The translations under genes and the position numbers were made by a program. 64,000 nt of DNA from an uncultured Bacteroidota bacterium (lineage in GTDB: Bacteria; Bacteroidota; Bacteroidia; AKYH767-A; 2013-40CM-41-45): assembly GCA_937871435.1 (NCBI GenBank), contig CALMQM010000110.1, positions 1 through 64,000 on the forward strand, written 5' to 3'. The notes under the pieces were generated by a model. It made no database searches and had not been told where the DNA came from. It saw only the letters and a program-made list of their open reading frames with translations. This document shows positions 1-10,200 of the stretch, piece by piece (the stretch's first letter is position 1; the number at the start of each line of letters is the position of its first letter).

Positions 1-3000
1 GCTCAGACTATTCCTTCACCTGTGATTGACTCAGTACTTACTGTTGATCATGATTTTTTTTTCAATGGAGAAATTATTGTTCCTTATTCCACCGGACATG
101 TAAGCGTTACCAATAATGCGAATATTCAGATTCATTCCACCATCGATGTCGATCTCCTGCCAGGCTTTACTGCTTCGGTAGATTCAGGGTGTGGGGAGTT
201 TGTTGCGGGTATTAGGGGCTGTCCATATGTTGAAGCTTCCAAAGTAATTTCAAATGTTTCATGTTATGGTCAAAATGACGGTTCAGTTGATATTAGTATT
301 GGCAATACAACCAATCAGTATAAATATTTATGGTCAGTTGGCGGTGATACAAAGCATATAAAAAAAAATCTTTCGGCTGGAACTTATTTAATTACAATTG
401 TTGATTCTACGGCATGTAATATTTTGGATTCAGTTACAATTTCACAACCTGATTCAATTATTTCATATATTTCTACATCACTTGCTACTTGTGGTGATTC
501 AACAGGTACAGCGAGCGTGCATATAACTGGTGGGAAAAATCCATTTACCTATTACTGGTATCCTTATGGTGGATCAGATTCTATTGTGTCTAATTTAATT
601 TCAGGAAATTATGAATTAATTATCCGGGACTCAAACTTTTGTTCTCAAAAATATTATTTCGAAATTGGAGATTCAAATGGAGCAGAAATACATGTTGATA
701 GCATTCGGAATGCAACTTGCTCAAGCTTTCCTGACGGTGCTATATTTACCCATTACTCCGGAGGAACTCCACCTCTTAATTGCATTTGGCAAGGGTCGAA
801 TGATACTGGGTCAGTAATCTTAAATTTATCCTCTGGGACTTACAAACTTTTGGTTCAAGATTCTTTAGGTTGTAAGAACTACAAATCAGTTCAAGTCAGT
901 GAACCTGATCCAATTGTTATTTCTTTTTTTAACAATAGCACAATTTGTAATCAAAACACAGGTTCAGCCTATGCGATTGTTTCCGGAGGAGTAACACCAT
1001 ATTCTTATTTATGGACTTCTGGGTCAACAGATTCAGTAGCGAACCAATTAGGTAATGGAATACAAAGAATTCTGGTGACTGATCATAATGGTTGTACTAG
1101 CACTGACAGCACTTCAATCGAATCTGGTGGGGGGCCACAGATTGTTATAAATAATATTAAGAATGTAACTTGTTTTGATGGTTCAGATGGAAAGGCTAGT
1201 GTAGAAGTATTGTCTGGAAATGCTCCATTTACGTATTTATGGTTACCTGACAGTACAACAACTGATACCATAGATAATATCAAAGCTGGAAATCACATGG
1301 TTATTGTTAAAGATGTAAATGGATGTGAAACTTCGTCTATAGTAAATATAATTGATCCACCGAAAATCAAAATAACAATTTTATATGATCCCCCTTCCAA
1401 TGATAGTACAAGTGATGGTAACCTTTATTCTACAGTAAGCGGAGGAGAGCAAGATTACACTTATCAATGGTCATTGAATAATTTAAACACCGCTGATATT
1501 AATCAAATTTCTTCAGGTCCATATTCCCTGTTTATTACTGATGCAAAAGGCTGTCAAGCAATAGAACGAGTTCAAGTGAGGGCTAATATTTTTCCATGCA
1601 TCAATCTTTCATCAAATGTACCATGCTCTGTAGCAAGTCCTACACCTTGCGGAAGCAGCCATTGTTATAAAGATATAGTTCTGGATTTTGGAGCTGATCC
1701 TACAGGTAATACAAATTCTACATGCTCATTTCAAGCGGCAGCCGAATTTTTTAACAACAGACAAGGTCATGGAACATTATATATCCCTCCTGGAGATTAC
1801 ACTGTTGGCGAACAAAATACTGGGGGAGGATTTTGGCTAACTGGTGATGATATTTTGTGTTTCGAAAATTGTACCGATCTAACTATCAGAGGAAAAATTA
1901 CAGGAATTTCGCCGCTAATTAAATTTGAAAACTGCCTAAAGTTTGGTTTATTTAATCCAACAACTGGAGATCGAAATATTTATTCAACAGGTAATTGTTG
2001 TGATGTGGCCGGATCAGGATGCGGTGTCGTTCAATATCACGAATGCGCAACTACTGGAATATTTCTTATAATGAAAAATTGTTTAAATGTTAGTATTCAA
2101 GACCTTGAAATTGATGGTAATTCTGAAAATTATATTTATGGTGGGCACTATTGTGACGGCATTCAATTACCTTCTGACGGGATTGTATTTGAAAATTCAA
2201 GCAGAATTTTAGTTGAAAATGTAAAAGTTCATCATTTTGGAAGAGATGGGTTGGGATTATATGATAATTCTGGTCGTATCAGAAATATTAATCTAATCGT
2301 TCAGAATAGTCAGTTTAATTACAATGATCGATGCGGTTTAGATTGGGCAGGCGGATCAGTTGCAGAATTTCATCACACTCAATTTAACTATAATGCTTCC
2401 GCGAGATTTATAAGTCGTGCAGCTGATGGAGTAGATTTTGAATATTTTGGTGGACAACCTATTAAACAAGGACTCTTTTCGGATTGTGAATTTATGTTCA
2501 ATTCTTATTGTGGAGTCGAAGCTTCTTCTAGTAATGGGTATGGGCAATGTAGGGATATGCAATTCAATCGATGCAAATTTGTCTCCAGTGAAACCAATAG
2601 TATTGCCAATTCTTTTTCAATGTCTATACCGAATCCGAATTTCGAATTTAATAGTTGCGAGATATATGGGACGTTGATTCACGTGTATGAAGATCGCGAC
2701 TGTCAAGGATGCTGGAATAATGATAATGTAAAATTTAAAAGACTATCTGGACTTCAACCACGAACTGTTTTCAGTGAAAATTATAATAATTTTAGTCATG
2801 TCTACAATCAAAGTGATGAAGATGCTTGTAACGGTGCTCCCTATCCTAGTTTGGATTGGTTAATAGACTTAGGATCCAACAGTTCTGCGAGGGCTCTATT
2901 TTCCGAATGTGATATCAAGTCTAACTGGCAGGCCAGACTAGCTTATGTTTATGGTCCGATGTTACAACCATGGAATCGGCCAACAATTCTTCGTTGTAAT

Positions 3001-3519
3001 TTTTATAATTATGGATTGATTGATTTTACTTTAGGAAGCCTAAATTATTTTAACAATTATAATAATAATTTGTTTATAGTAAATAATAATTACGACTTTT
3101 ATCCAGCCAATTTATTTACTGAACATCTAATCAACGGGAGCATTTGCGTACCCAAATATGTTCGTGCACCATATTTGAATGAAATAAACGATGCTTATAA
3201 CTGCTTTTCTTGCCGGACATATCTCCCTGCAATTTGCCCTGCTGATTGCAATCCTTGTAATGAAGCACGACTAAATTCCGAACTACCGAATGAACCAAGT
3301 ACTTTGATTTCTATTATTCCTAACCCTGTTTTTAATTCCTTTTACATTAGTGATGTTTCAATTGGAGAAGAGATAACAATATTTTCACTGCAAGGAAGTT
3401 TTATACTTAGAAGGAAAATTTGCCAAATGCATGAGCAGATAGATGTTCATGAATTAGTTCCTGGAATTTATATAGTTCGTAGTAGTTCAAATAATTTGTA
3501 TAAATTGGTTAAAATTTAA
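1..3519 (+). CDS. SprB-repeat / beta-helix T9SS surface protein (5' partial)
   Basis: The frame is open from base 1, so the true start lies outside the window; the first residues (AQTIPSP) look like the mature end of a cleaved signal peptide. After a short N-terminal segment come six repeats of about 75 residues (roughly residues 75-530), each with an early Cys, a G/D-rich turn, a Y-x-W strand, an L-x-x-G-x-Y strand and a closing D-x-x-G-C. This is the pattern of SprB repeats found in gliding adhesins. From about residue 560 to 1060 the sequence is Cys/Asn-rich with short repeated rungs and an IPPGDY segment, typical of right-handed parallel beta-helix (pectate-lyase-like) proteins. The last 75 residues form a T9SS sorting domain starting at IIPNP and ending LYKLVKI. 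It is probably exported through the outer membrane and anchored at the surface. Whether the helix has lyase activity cannot be read. The gene is visibly A+T-rich compared with metH. Confidence 0.85.
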   Translation, partial: AQTIPSPVIDSVLTVDHDFFFNGEIIVPYSTGHVSVTNNANIQIHSTIDVDLLPGFTASVDSGCGEFVAGIRGCPYVEASKVISNVSCYGQNDGSVDISIGNTTNQYKYLWSVGGDTKHIKKNLSAGTYLITIVDSTACNILDSVTISQPDSIISYISTSLATCGDSTGTASVHITGGKNPFTYYWYPYGGSDSIVSNLISGNYELIIRDSNFCSQKYYFEIGDSNGAEIHVDSIRNATCSSFPDGAIFTHYSGGTPPLNCIWQGSNDTGSVILNLSSGTYKLLVQDSLGCKNYKSVQVSEPDPIVISFFNNSTICNQNTGSAYAIVSGGVTPYSYLWTSGSTDSVANQLGNGIQRILVTDHNGCTSTDSTSIESGGGPQIVINNIKNVTCFDGSDGKASVEVLSGNAPFTYLWLPDSTTTDTIDNIKAGNHMVIVKDVNGCETSSIVNIIDPPKIKITILYDPPSNDSTSDGNLYSTVSGGEQDYTYQWSLNNLNTADINQISSGPYSLFITDAKGCQAIERVQVRANIFPCINLSSNVPCSVASPTPCGSSHCYKDIVLDFGADPTGNTNSTCSFQAAAEFFNNRQGHGTLYIPPGDYTVGEQNTGGGFWLTGDDILCFENCTDLTIRGKITGISPLIKFENCLKFGLFNPTTGDRNIYSTGNCCDVAGSGCGVVQYHECATTGIFLIMKNCLNVSIQDLEIDGNSENYIYGGHYCDGIQLPSDGIVFENSSRILVENVKVHHFGRDGLGLYDNSGRIRNINLIVQNSQFNYNDRCGLDWAGGSVAEFHHTQFNYNASARFISRAADGVDFEYFGGQPIKQGLFSDCEFMFNSYCGVEASSSNGYGQCRDMQFNRCKFVSSETNSIANSFSMSIPNPNFEFNSCEIYGTLIHVYEDRDCQGCWNNDNVKFKRLSGLQPRTVFSENYNNFSHVYNQSDEDACNGAPYPSLDWLIDLGSNSSARALFSECDIKSNWQARLAYVYGPMLQPWNRPTILRCNFYNYGLIDFTLGSLNYFNNYNNNLFIVNNNYDFYPANLFTEHLINGSICVPKYVRAPYLNEINDAYNCFSCRTYLPAICPADCNPCNEARLNSELPNEPSTLISIIPNPVFNSFYISDVSIGEEITIFSLQGSFILRRKICQMHEQIDVHELVPGIYIVRSSSNNLYKLVKI

Positions 3520-3529
3520 TTTATTTGTT

Positions 3530-5104
3530 GTGATCAATAAATTGTTGTTAAATAGTATCATTTTCTCCGGTTTGACTGTAGCTGGATTTGGACAAGCTCC
3601 ATCTATTCAATGGGAAATATCATATGGAGGAACAGCTTCGGAATTCACCAATTCAATAATTGAATTGCCGGGAAAGGGATTTGCCATAGTAGGCGCAACT
3701 TTATCAGTAGATGGAGATATTGTTGGCAATCACGGAGGATATGGTGATGTTTGGTATTTGGAAACAGATAGTTTGGGCACTATCGTAAGAAGCAAGTGTT
3801 TTGGAGGCAGTGGGGATGAAGGCGCATATTCAATTGATAAAGTTGGAAACAATGGGTTCTATTTAGGCGGGTTTACCACCTCTTGTGATGGAGATGTTTC
3901 CAGTTGTATTGGTGGAGCAGATTATTGGTTATTAAGGGTGGATAGTAATTTAAACATTTTGTGGGAAAAAACATATGGAGGCACCGATGCTGACGAATTA
4001 AGAAGTATAAAGACAACTCCTGATGGTGGTTGTGTACTTTTTGGCTATACGCTTTCCGTTGATGGAGATGTTACCGGTGCACACACTTGTAATGGTTGCT
4101 CTTCGGACATGTGGATACTGAAAGTTGACAGTCTAGGGAATGTAGAATGGAACAGAGCCTTGGGTAGTACAGGTAATGAATGGGGTTATGATATTACATT
4201 AAGCCCAGATGGTGGGTATGTGATGGCAGGGAATGCTGAGCTTGTGAATGGAGATGTTACTTATAGCAATGGTTTATCTGATTATTGGGTAATAAAATTA
4301 AATAGTTCTGGTCAACTTGTTTGGCAACATTGTCTAGGAGGTTCAGACCAGGATTTAGCCAATTCGATTTTAGCCACACCGGATGGTGGATATATTGTTT
4401 CTGGTAGCACACAATCCTCTGATGGGGACGTGAGTATAAATCACGGTTATGAAGACAATTGGATTGTGAAGCTGGATTCACTCGGTAATATAATCTGGGA
4501 AAATTCAATAGGTGGTTCAAATGCGGACCGGGGTTATATTGTCCGAGAATCTTCACACGGGAGTTATCTTGTTTTATCAGAAACTTTATCGTCTGATGGA
4601 CAAGTAATTGGATTCCATGGCTACACTGACATTTGGTTATCAAAAATAGACAGCATTGGAAATTTATTATGGCAACGGGCGCTTGGGGGTTCCTTTTTTG
4701 ATGAACCAACAGGATTATTGGTTTTAAACAACAATGACTGCATTGTACTTGGGTATTCAAACTCAACGGATGGCGATGTGTCTGGAAACCATGGTGGAAC
4801 AAACTGCACCCAAAGCGAAAGTTGTCTTGACGGTTGGGCGGTGAAGTTGTCAACGATCACTAATGAAGAGACAATCTCGAACTCGGTTAAAATGTTTGTT
4901 TATCCCAATCCCGCAAAAGAATATTTTAGCATAAAAAATCTGCGCCTTCCTCGAAGAATTTTTTTATATTCATTTTCAGGAATAAAAATCAAACAGTTCG
5001 AATTAAAGTCAACGGAAGAAAAACTGGATATATCTTATCTTTCTCCAGGTGTATATTTTTTAAAAACAGAAGATGGCGCTGTTTCTAAATTGTTGAAATA
5101 TTAA
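3530..5104 (+). CDS. Secreted beta-propeller protein with T9SS sorting domain
   Basis: The 524-residue protein starts at a GTG 10 bp after the preceding stop and opens with a signal peptide (about residues 1-21, ending FGQ). The body is seven repeats of about 55-60 residues, each carrying an S-x-DGDV-x-G-x-HG-like loop, then D-x-W-(I/L)-x-K-x-D-S-x-G-x-x-x-W and a GG strand. Seven units suggest a seven-bladed propeller, and the DGD loops could bind calcium. The C terminus (from about residue 450, YPNPAKEYFSI, ending SKLLKY) is a T9SS type A sorting domain. No catalytic residues are recognisable, so a binding or adhesion role is inferred. It probably sits in one transcription unit with the gene before it and is similarly A+T-rich. 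Confidence is high for secretion and architecture and low for role. Confidence 0.85.
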   Translation: MINKLLLNSIIFSGLTVAGFGQAPSIQWEISYGGTASEFTNSIIELPGKGFAIVGATLSVDGDIVGNHGGYGDVWYLETDSLGTIVRSKCFGGSGDEGAYSIDKVGNNGFYLGGFTTSCDGDVSSCIGGADYWLLRVDSNLNILWEKTYGGTDADELRSIKTTPDGGCVLFGYTLSVDGDVTGAHTCNGCSSDMWILKVDSLGNVEWNRALGSTGNEWGYDITLSPDGGYVMAGNAELVNGDVTYSNGLSDYWVIKLNSSGQLVWQHCLGGSDQDLANSILATPDGGYIVSGSTQSSDGDVSINHGYEDNWIVKLDSLGNIIWENSIGGSNADRGYIVRESSHGSYLVLSETLSSDGQVIGFHGYTDIWLSKIDSIGNLLWQRALGGSFFDEPTGLLVLNNNDCIVLGYSNSTDGDVSGNHGGTNCTQSESCLDGWAVKLSTITNEETISNSVKMFVYPNPAKEYFSIKNLRLPRRIFLYSFSGIKIKQFELKSTEEKLDISYLSPGVYFLKTEDGAVSKLLKY

Positions 5105-5131
5105 TGGAACTATAGATATTTCGCTGTGCCT

Positions 5132-5250
5132 GATTTGTTTTCACTTTTAAATAAACGCACGTCATAGCTTCTCCGGACGAATGTCCGTCGAAGTGCTGCA
5201 ATATTTATTACCTTTAGAATATGAATACATGCGACAAGTAGTCGACAAGT
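5132..5250. repeat. 119-bp intergenic repeat, copy A
   Basis: This segment aligns without gaps to 7066-7184. Both copies begin GATTTGTTTTC, share a nearly identical core (GCTGCAATATTTATTA, then TTTAGAATATGAATACATG) and end GACAAGT. Each copy lies just downstream of a beta-propeller T9SS gene. In the plus frame the core reads EVLQYLLPLEYEYM, but this copy has an in-frame stop upstream and most differences between copies change the amino acid, so it does not look like a maintained coding sequence. Confidence 0.75.
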
Positions 5251-5314
5251 CCGTTGCGGCAAGTCTATTCCATATTGTTTATAGTTTGAATTGTTTATTG
5301 TTTTTACTGAACTG

Positions 5315-6997
5315 ATGAAAAAGACTATTTCAAGGCCAATTTTCATTTTGAAAGCAATGCTTTTCATTTGTTTGTCTATTTCAGATCTACAAGGGCAGCA
5401 ACCAGTATGGTCTTTTGCAAAAAGTTTTGGCGGGAATTACGCAGATTTAACATTTAGTCATTTGTCTATCGATGGAGAAAATAATATTATTATAAATGGT
5501 GATTTCTTTAGTTTAAATCTACAAATTGGAACTAGTTCATTTAGCAGTAATGGCGCTGACGATGTATTTCTTGCAAAGTTTGACTCATTAGGAAATGTAT
5601 TATGGGCAAAAACTATGGGAGGTACAGATTATGATGCTGCCAGTGCAATATCAATTGATTTGAATAATAATATCTATATAACTGGTGTTTTTTACAGTGA
5701 TTCAATTAATTTTGATAATATTACACTTTACAATCGGGGTATTTCAAATATTTTCATAGCAAAATTTGACCCACATGGAAATGTTGTTTGGGCGAAAGCA
5801 ACTGAAAATATTGTGAGAACCTCTGGAAACGATATTGAAATAGATTTGAACGGAAACATATTAATTACTGGAGAATGTCTTGATTCTGTATTTGTATTTG
5901 CTGGAGATTCAACATTTGTGCCTCATGATCCGCATTATATGCAAGTTTTTTTAATCAAACTTGACTCATCCGGAAATTTAATTTGGACTAAATTTATTGA
6001 AGGAAGTTTGAATGAGGATAATAGTAAAATTACTTGTGATGCATCAGGAAATTGTTTTATACTGTTTCTCTCCAGAAGTCCTTCAATAAAAATTGGTACA
6101 GATTCAGTTCAAGACTACTCAAATGGTGGTGTATATCTATTGAAATTAGATCCTTCTGGTCATCTAATCTGGGGTAAGAACGCTGGCGGCAGTGGGAGTT
6201 GTTATAATTATGATATTGTAATGGATTCAAATGATAACATTTATTTTTCAGGGAGCTCAACTTGCGACACACTTTTTTTTGACTCACTATATCTTTTGAA
6301 TAATACATCTACTGAAAACGCATTTCTTGCTAAGTATGACAGCTCCGGTCAGGTTGAATGGGTTAAATATTTTGGAGGAAATAACATGGATATAGCAACC
6401 AGCATTGCTATAAATAGGGATGACGGGCCAACAATAACAGGCTTTTTTGCCAGTACTTCAATTTCAATCGATGGAACTATTCTTCAAAATGATTCAATTT
6501 ATTCCAGCGATATCTTTCTAACTAGTTTCGATTCTCTTGGAAATAAAATTTATGCAATCCGGTATGGTGGCACAGGTTCAGAAGAAGGGTACGGGGTTTA
6601 TATTTCCAATGATGGAACTATGTATTTAAATGGACACTTTTCAAGCGATCCATTAATATTGAACAATGTGATGGTAAGCAATTCAACACATTCATACGAT
6701 GTATTTTTTGCAAAATCTGATTTAATTTTATCTTCAAAATCGATGGCCACGAATGACGAAATTAATCTTGTTAATGTCTCCCCCAACCCAAATTCTGGCC
6801 ACTTCCAAATCGATAGTTCGGATCCCATAGAAAAAATTATTGTGTCTGACCTTCCTGGACGAATTGTTTATGAAAAAAATTATTCGGGAACAATCACAAA
6901 AAATATTTCTATTAATTTATCCGAGAATGGAATGTTCTTCATCCAGGCACAGATGAAAGGTGAAACATGCACAAGCAGAGTAATAGTTAGTCGATGA
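5315..6997 (+). CDS. SBBP-type beta-propeller protein with T9SS sorting domain
   Basis: I place the start at the ATG at 5315 (MKKTISRPIF...), which gives a normal signal peptide, rather than an upstream TTG. The protein is about 560 residues. Its repeats of about 60 residues follow the pattern D-x-F-L-A-K-(F/Y)-D-S-x-G-x-x-x-W-x-K-x-x-G-G, then an I-x-I-D-x-x-x-N-x-Y-x-T-G strand. This matches the SBBP beta-propeller family and is a relative of the preceding gene with a different loop set. The C terminus (about residues 490-560; VSPNPNSGHFQI ... SRVIVSR) is a T9SS sorting domain. It is probably surface-exposed or released; ligand and partner are unknown. It is flanked by the two copies of the 119-bp repeat, converges on metH, and is A+T-rich like its two upstream neighbours. 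Confidence 0.83.
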   Translation: MKKTISRPIFILKAMLFICLSISDLQGQQPVWSFAKSFGGNYADLTFSHLSIDGENNIIINGDFFSLNLQIGTSSFSSNGADDVFLAKFDSLGNVLWAKTMGGTDYDAASAISIDLNNNIYITGVFYSDSINFDNITLYNRGISNIFIAKFDPHGNVVWAKATENIVRTSGNDIEIDLNGNILITGECLDSVFVFAGDSTFVPHDPHYMQVFLIKLDSSGNLIWTKFIEGSLNEDNSKITCDASGNCFILFLSRSPSIKIGTDSVQDYSNGGVYLLKLDPSGHLIWGKNAGGSGSCYNYDIVMDSNDNIYFSGSSTCDTLFFDSLYLLNNTSTENAFLAKYDSSGQVEWVKYFGGNNMDIATSIAINRDDGPTITGFFASTSISIDGTILQNDSIYSSDIFLTSFDSLGNKIYAIRYGGTGSEEGYGVYISNDGTMYLNGHFSSDPLILNNVMVSNSTHSYDVFFAKSDLILSSKSMATNDEINLVNVSPNPNSGHFQIDSSDPIEKIIVSDLPGRIVYEKNYSGTITKNISINLSENGMFFIQAQMKGETCTSRVIVSR

Positions 6998-7065
6998 AAT
7001 AATGACAGAAGACTTCCAGAAGAAAATAGAGTAAATTAAGCTCCACACTCCCGCCATTTTTGACA

Positions 7066-7184
7066 GATTTGTTTTCTCTATCAATTAAACACACAACCAA
7101 GCTACAACGGACATTCCTCCATCGAAGCGCTGCAATATTTATTAACTTTAGAATATGAATACATGGGACAAATGGTTGACAAGT
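7066..7184. repeat. 119-bp intergenic repeat, copy B
   Basis: Second copy of the segment at 5132-5250, same length and no gaps. In the plus frame this copy has no stop across the core and reads ...PSYNGHSSIEALQYLL..., loosely like the tail of a DDE transposase or integrase, but the frame runs on into the antisense of metH and has no start. I see no protein gene here. It is either a decayed mobile-element end or a non-coding repeat attached to propeller genes. Confidence 0.75.
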
Positions 7185-7266
7185 ACGGAGCAGCAGGGGT
7201 ACATACTTACACACAAAGATTCCGCCGAACAAGAGGATGTTCTAACGAGAGCTATTTAATTAATTC

Positions 7267-10200
7267 TCAGGATGAATATGCCAATACAGGTCCCAGCCAA
7301 CGCTCGGCTTCTTCGATGCTGATGCCTTTTCGTTTTGCGTAGTCCTGCACCTGATCCCGTTCAATTTTACCAAGACCGAAATACCGTGCTTCCGGATGCG
7401 AAAAGTACAATCCACTTACCGCGGCAGTTGGATACATAGCCAGACTCTCTGTCAATGTAATTCCGGTGTTCTTTTCTACATCCAGCAATTTCCACAAGGT
7501 AAGTTTTTCTGTATGATCCGGTTGGGCTGGATAACCGGGAGCCGGTCTGATTCCGCGGTATTCTTCACGGATAATTTGTTCGGATGTCAGTTCTTCATTT
7601 TTCGCATATCCCCAAAACTCCCTCCGCAAACGAGTATGCAAAAGTTCTGCAAATGCCTCCGCAAGTCTGTCTGCCAATGCTTTTAGCATAATCGCAGAAT
7701 AGTCATCGTGCTCCTTTTCGAATTTTTCAATCCACTTTTCTATTCCAATTCCGGTTGTAACGGCAAAAGCTCCGATATAATCCGTAACCTGAACCCCGGC
7801 TTCAACAGTAGAATTTTCTCCCTTAGCAGGAAATGCTTCCACTGATCGCGGAGATTGCGCCATCGCAACTTTTTCCGTCTTCCCGGAAACTGAATCTGCT
7901 TTCGATGCCGGAAGAATAAAATCAGACAATGCAAGATTTGGTGTCGCATCCGGTTTTTGTGATTGCTGACGAAGCGTATGAAAAACAGCCTGACTATTGC
8001 CTTCCTGATCGTACACATGGATGTCGTCTCCCTCCGACAAAGCCGGAAAAATTCCCAACACTGCATTTGCTGTCAGCCATTTTTCTTTGATGATGCGTTG
8101 CAACATTTCATTGGCATCGTTCAGTAATTTCTTTGCTTCCTCTCCCCTTTCGGGATCATTCAGAATTTTCGGATACGAACCTTTCATTTCCCAACTGATG
8201 AAGAATGGAGTCCAGTCGATATACTGCGCGATTTCTTCCAGAGGATATTCACGGAAAACTTTTGTTCCCGTTATGTTGGGTTGAGGAACAGCATACTCCT
8301 TCCACTCAGTGCTCAGTTTATTTCTTCTCGCCAGATCGAGCGGAATGTATTTGGTGGCGGCTCTTGCCTGTTTGTGGTATTCCCTCAGGCGGGTGTATTC
8401 ATCTTTCGTTTCCTGCACAAATTTTCCACGAAACTCAGCAGAAAGTAAATTGCTCACTACCGCAACACTTCTCGAGGCATCGTTTACATGAACGACAGGC
8501 TGTTTGTAATGTGTTTCAATTTTCACAGCAGTATGCACTTTGGAAGTTGTCGCCCCGCCAATGAGCAATGGAATCGTAAATCCTTCGCGTTCCATTTCTT
8601 TTGCAACATGAACCATCTCATCCAGTGATGGAGTAATCAATCCGCTTAGTCCTATTACATCCGCATTTTCCCTTCGTGCCGCTTCAAGAATCTTCTCAGC
8701 AGGTACCATCACACCGAGGTCCACGATTTCGTAGTTGTTGCAAGCCAACACTACCCCAACAATATTCTTTCCAATATCATGCACATCGCCTTTCACCGTT
8801 GCCATCACAATTTTCCCTTTACCTTTGATGGAAGTATTGACTCCGGAAAGCAGCGCAGCATCTTTTTCCGCTTTGAGATAGGGTTCAAGATAGGCGACCG
8901 CTTTTTTCATCACGCGCGCACTTTTGACAACTTGCGGCAAAAACATTTTTCCCGCTCCAAACAAATCGCCAACGACATTCATTCCTGCCATGAGTGGACC
9001 TTCAATCAATTGCAAGGTAACGGGATATAATTTTCTTGCATCCTCCAGATCCTGTTCAATGAAATCCGTAATTCCCCGTACCAGCGCATGACTGAGGCGT
9101 TCTTCGGGAGTTCCCTTTCTCCATTCTTCGTCCTTCTCTTCTTTCTGACGAACTGTTCCTTTCAATGATTCGGCATAGCTGATCAAACGTTCAGTGGCAT
9201 CATCCCTACGATCAAGCAACACATCCTCCACACGTTCCAGTAATTCTTTCGGAATCTCATCATACACCTGGAGCTGACTTGGGTTTACAATTCCCATATC
9301 CATTCCGGCTTTGATTCCGTGGTATAAAAAAGCGGAATGAATCGCTTCGCGAACGATATCATTTCCACGAAAAGAAAATGAAACATTACTCACGCCTCCG
9401 CTGATCTTCGCGAACGGAAGATTCGCTCTGATCCATCGTGTGGCTTCGAAATAATCCAACGCGTTTTTCCGGTGCTCTTCCATTCCTGTTGCAACAGGAA
9501 AAATGTTCGGGTCAAAGATGATGTCTTGTGGAGGGAAATGAACTACTTCGGTCAAAATTCTGTATGCTCTTTCACATATTTCAATTCTGCGTTCCAGTGT
9601 GTCAGCCTGACCTTTTTCATCAAAAGCCATAACGATTACAGCGGCACCGTAATGCAACACTGTTTTCGCCTGACGGATAAATTCTGTTTCTCCTTCTTTG
9701 AGTGAAATTGAATTTACGATTGATTTTCCCTGCGTGCATTTAAGTCCGGCTTCAATGACATGGAATTTGGAAGAATCAATCACGATCGGAAGCTTTGCAA
9801 TATCAGGCTCAGCGGCGAGAAGATGGAGATATTTACTCATGGATTCCGCTCCGTCCAGCATTCCTTCATCCATATTGATATCAATCGCCTGAGCACCGCC
9901 TTCTACCTGTTCCCGTGCAACCGACAAGGCCTCGTCGTATTGTTCATCTTTGATCAGTCGCAGAAATTTTCTTGATCCGGTTACGTTGGTACGTTCCCCG
10001 ATATTCATAAAATTTGAATCCGGACGAAGAGTCACAGCTTCGAGTCCACTGATGCGCAGATAAGGTTCAATGTGCGGAATCGGTCTTGGAGGAATTGTTG
10101 ATGCTATTTTCGCGATCTTCCGGATATGATCCGGTGTTGTACCACAACATCCACCGACAATATTGAGAAAACCACTTTTCAGAAAATCTTCAATCGCATG

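Noticed and set aside
4257-4853. 198-residue open frame on the minus strand
   Set aside because: Antisense shadow of the propeller repeats; low-complexity His/Gln/Asn-rich product, no start context, and the plus-strand protein is clearly real.
5110-5367. Minus-strand frames here and at 6987-7232 share the peptide INIAALR, suggesting a conserved small protein
   Set aside because: The shared peptide comes from the 119-bp DNA repeat; outside it the two products are unrelated, and each overlaps the end or start of a convincing gene.
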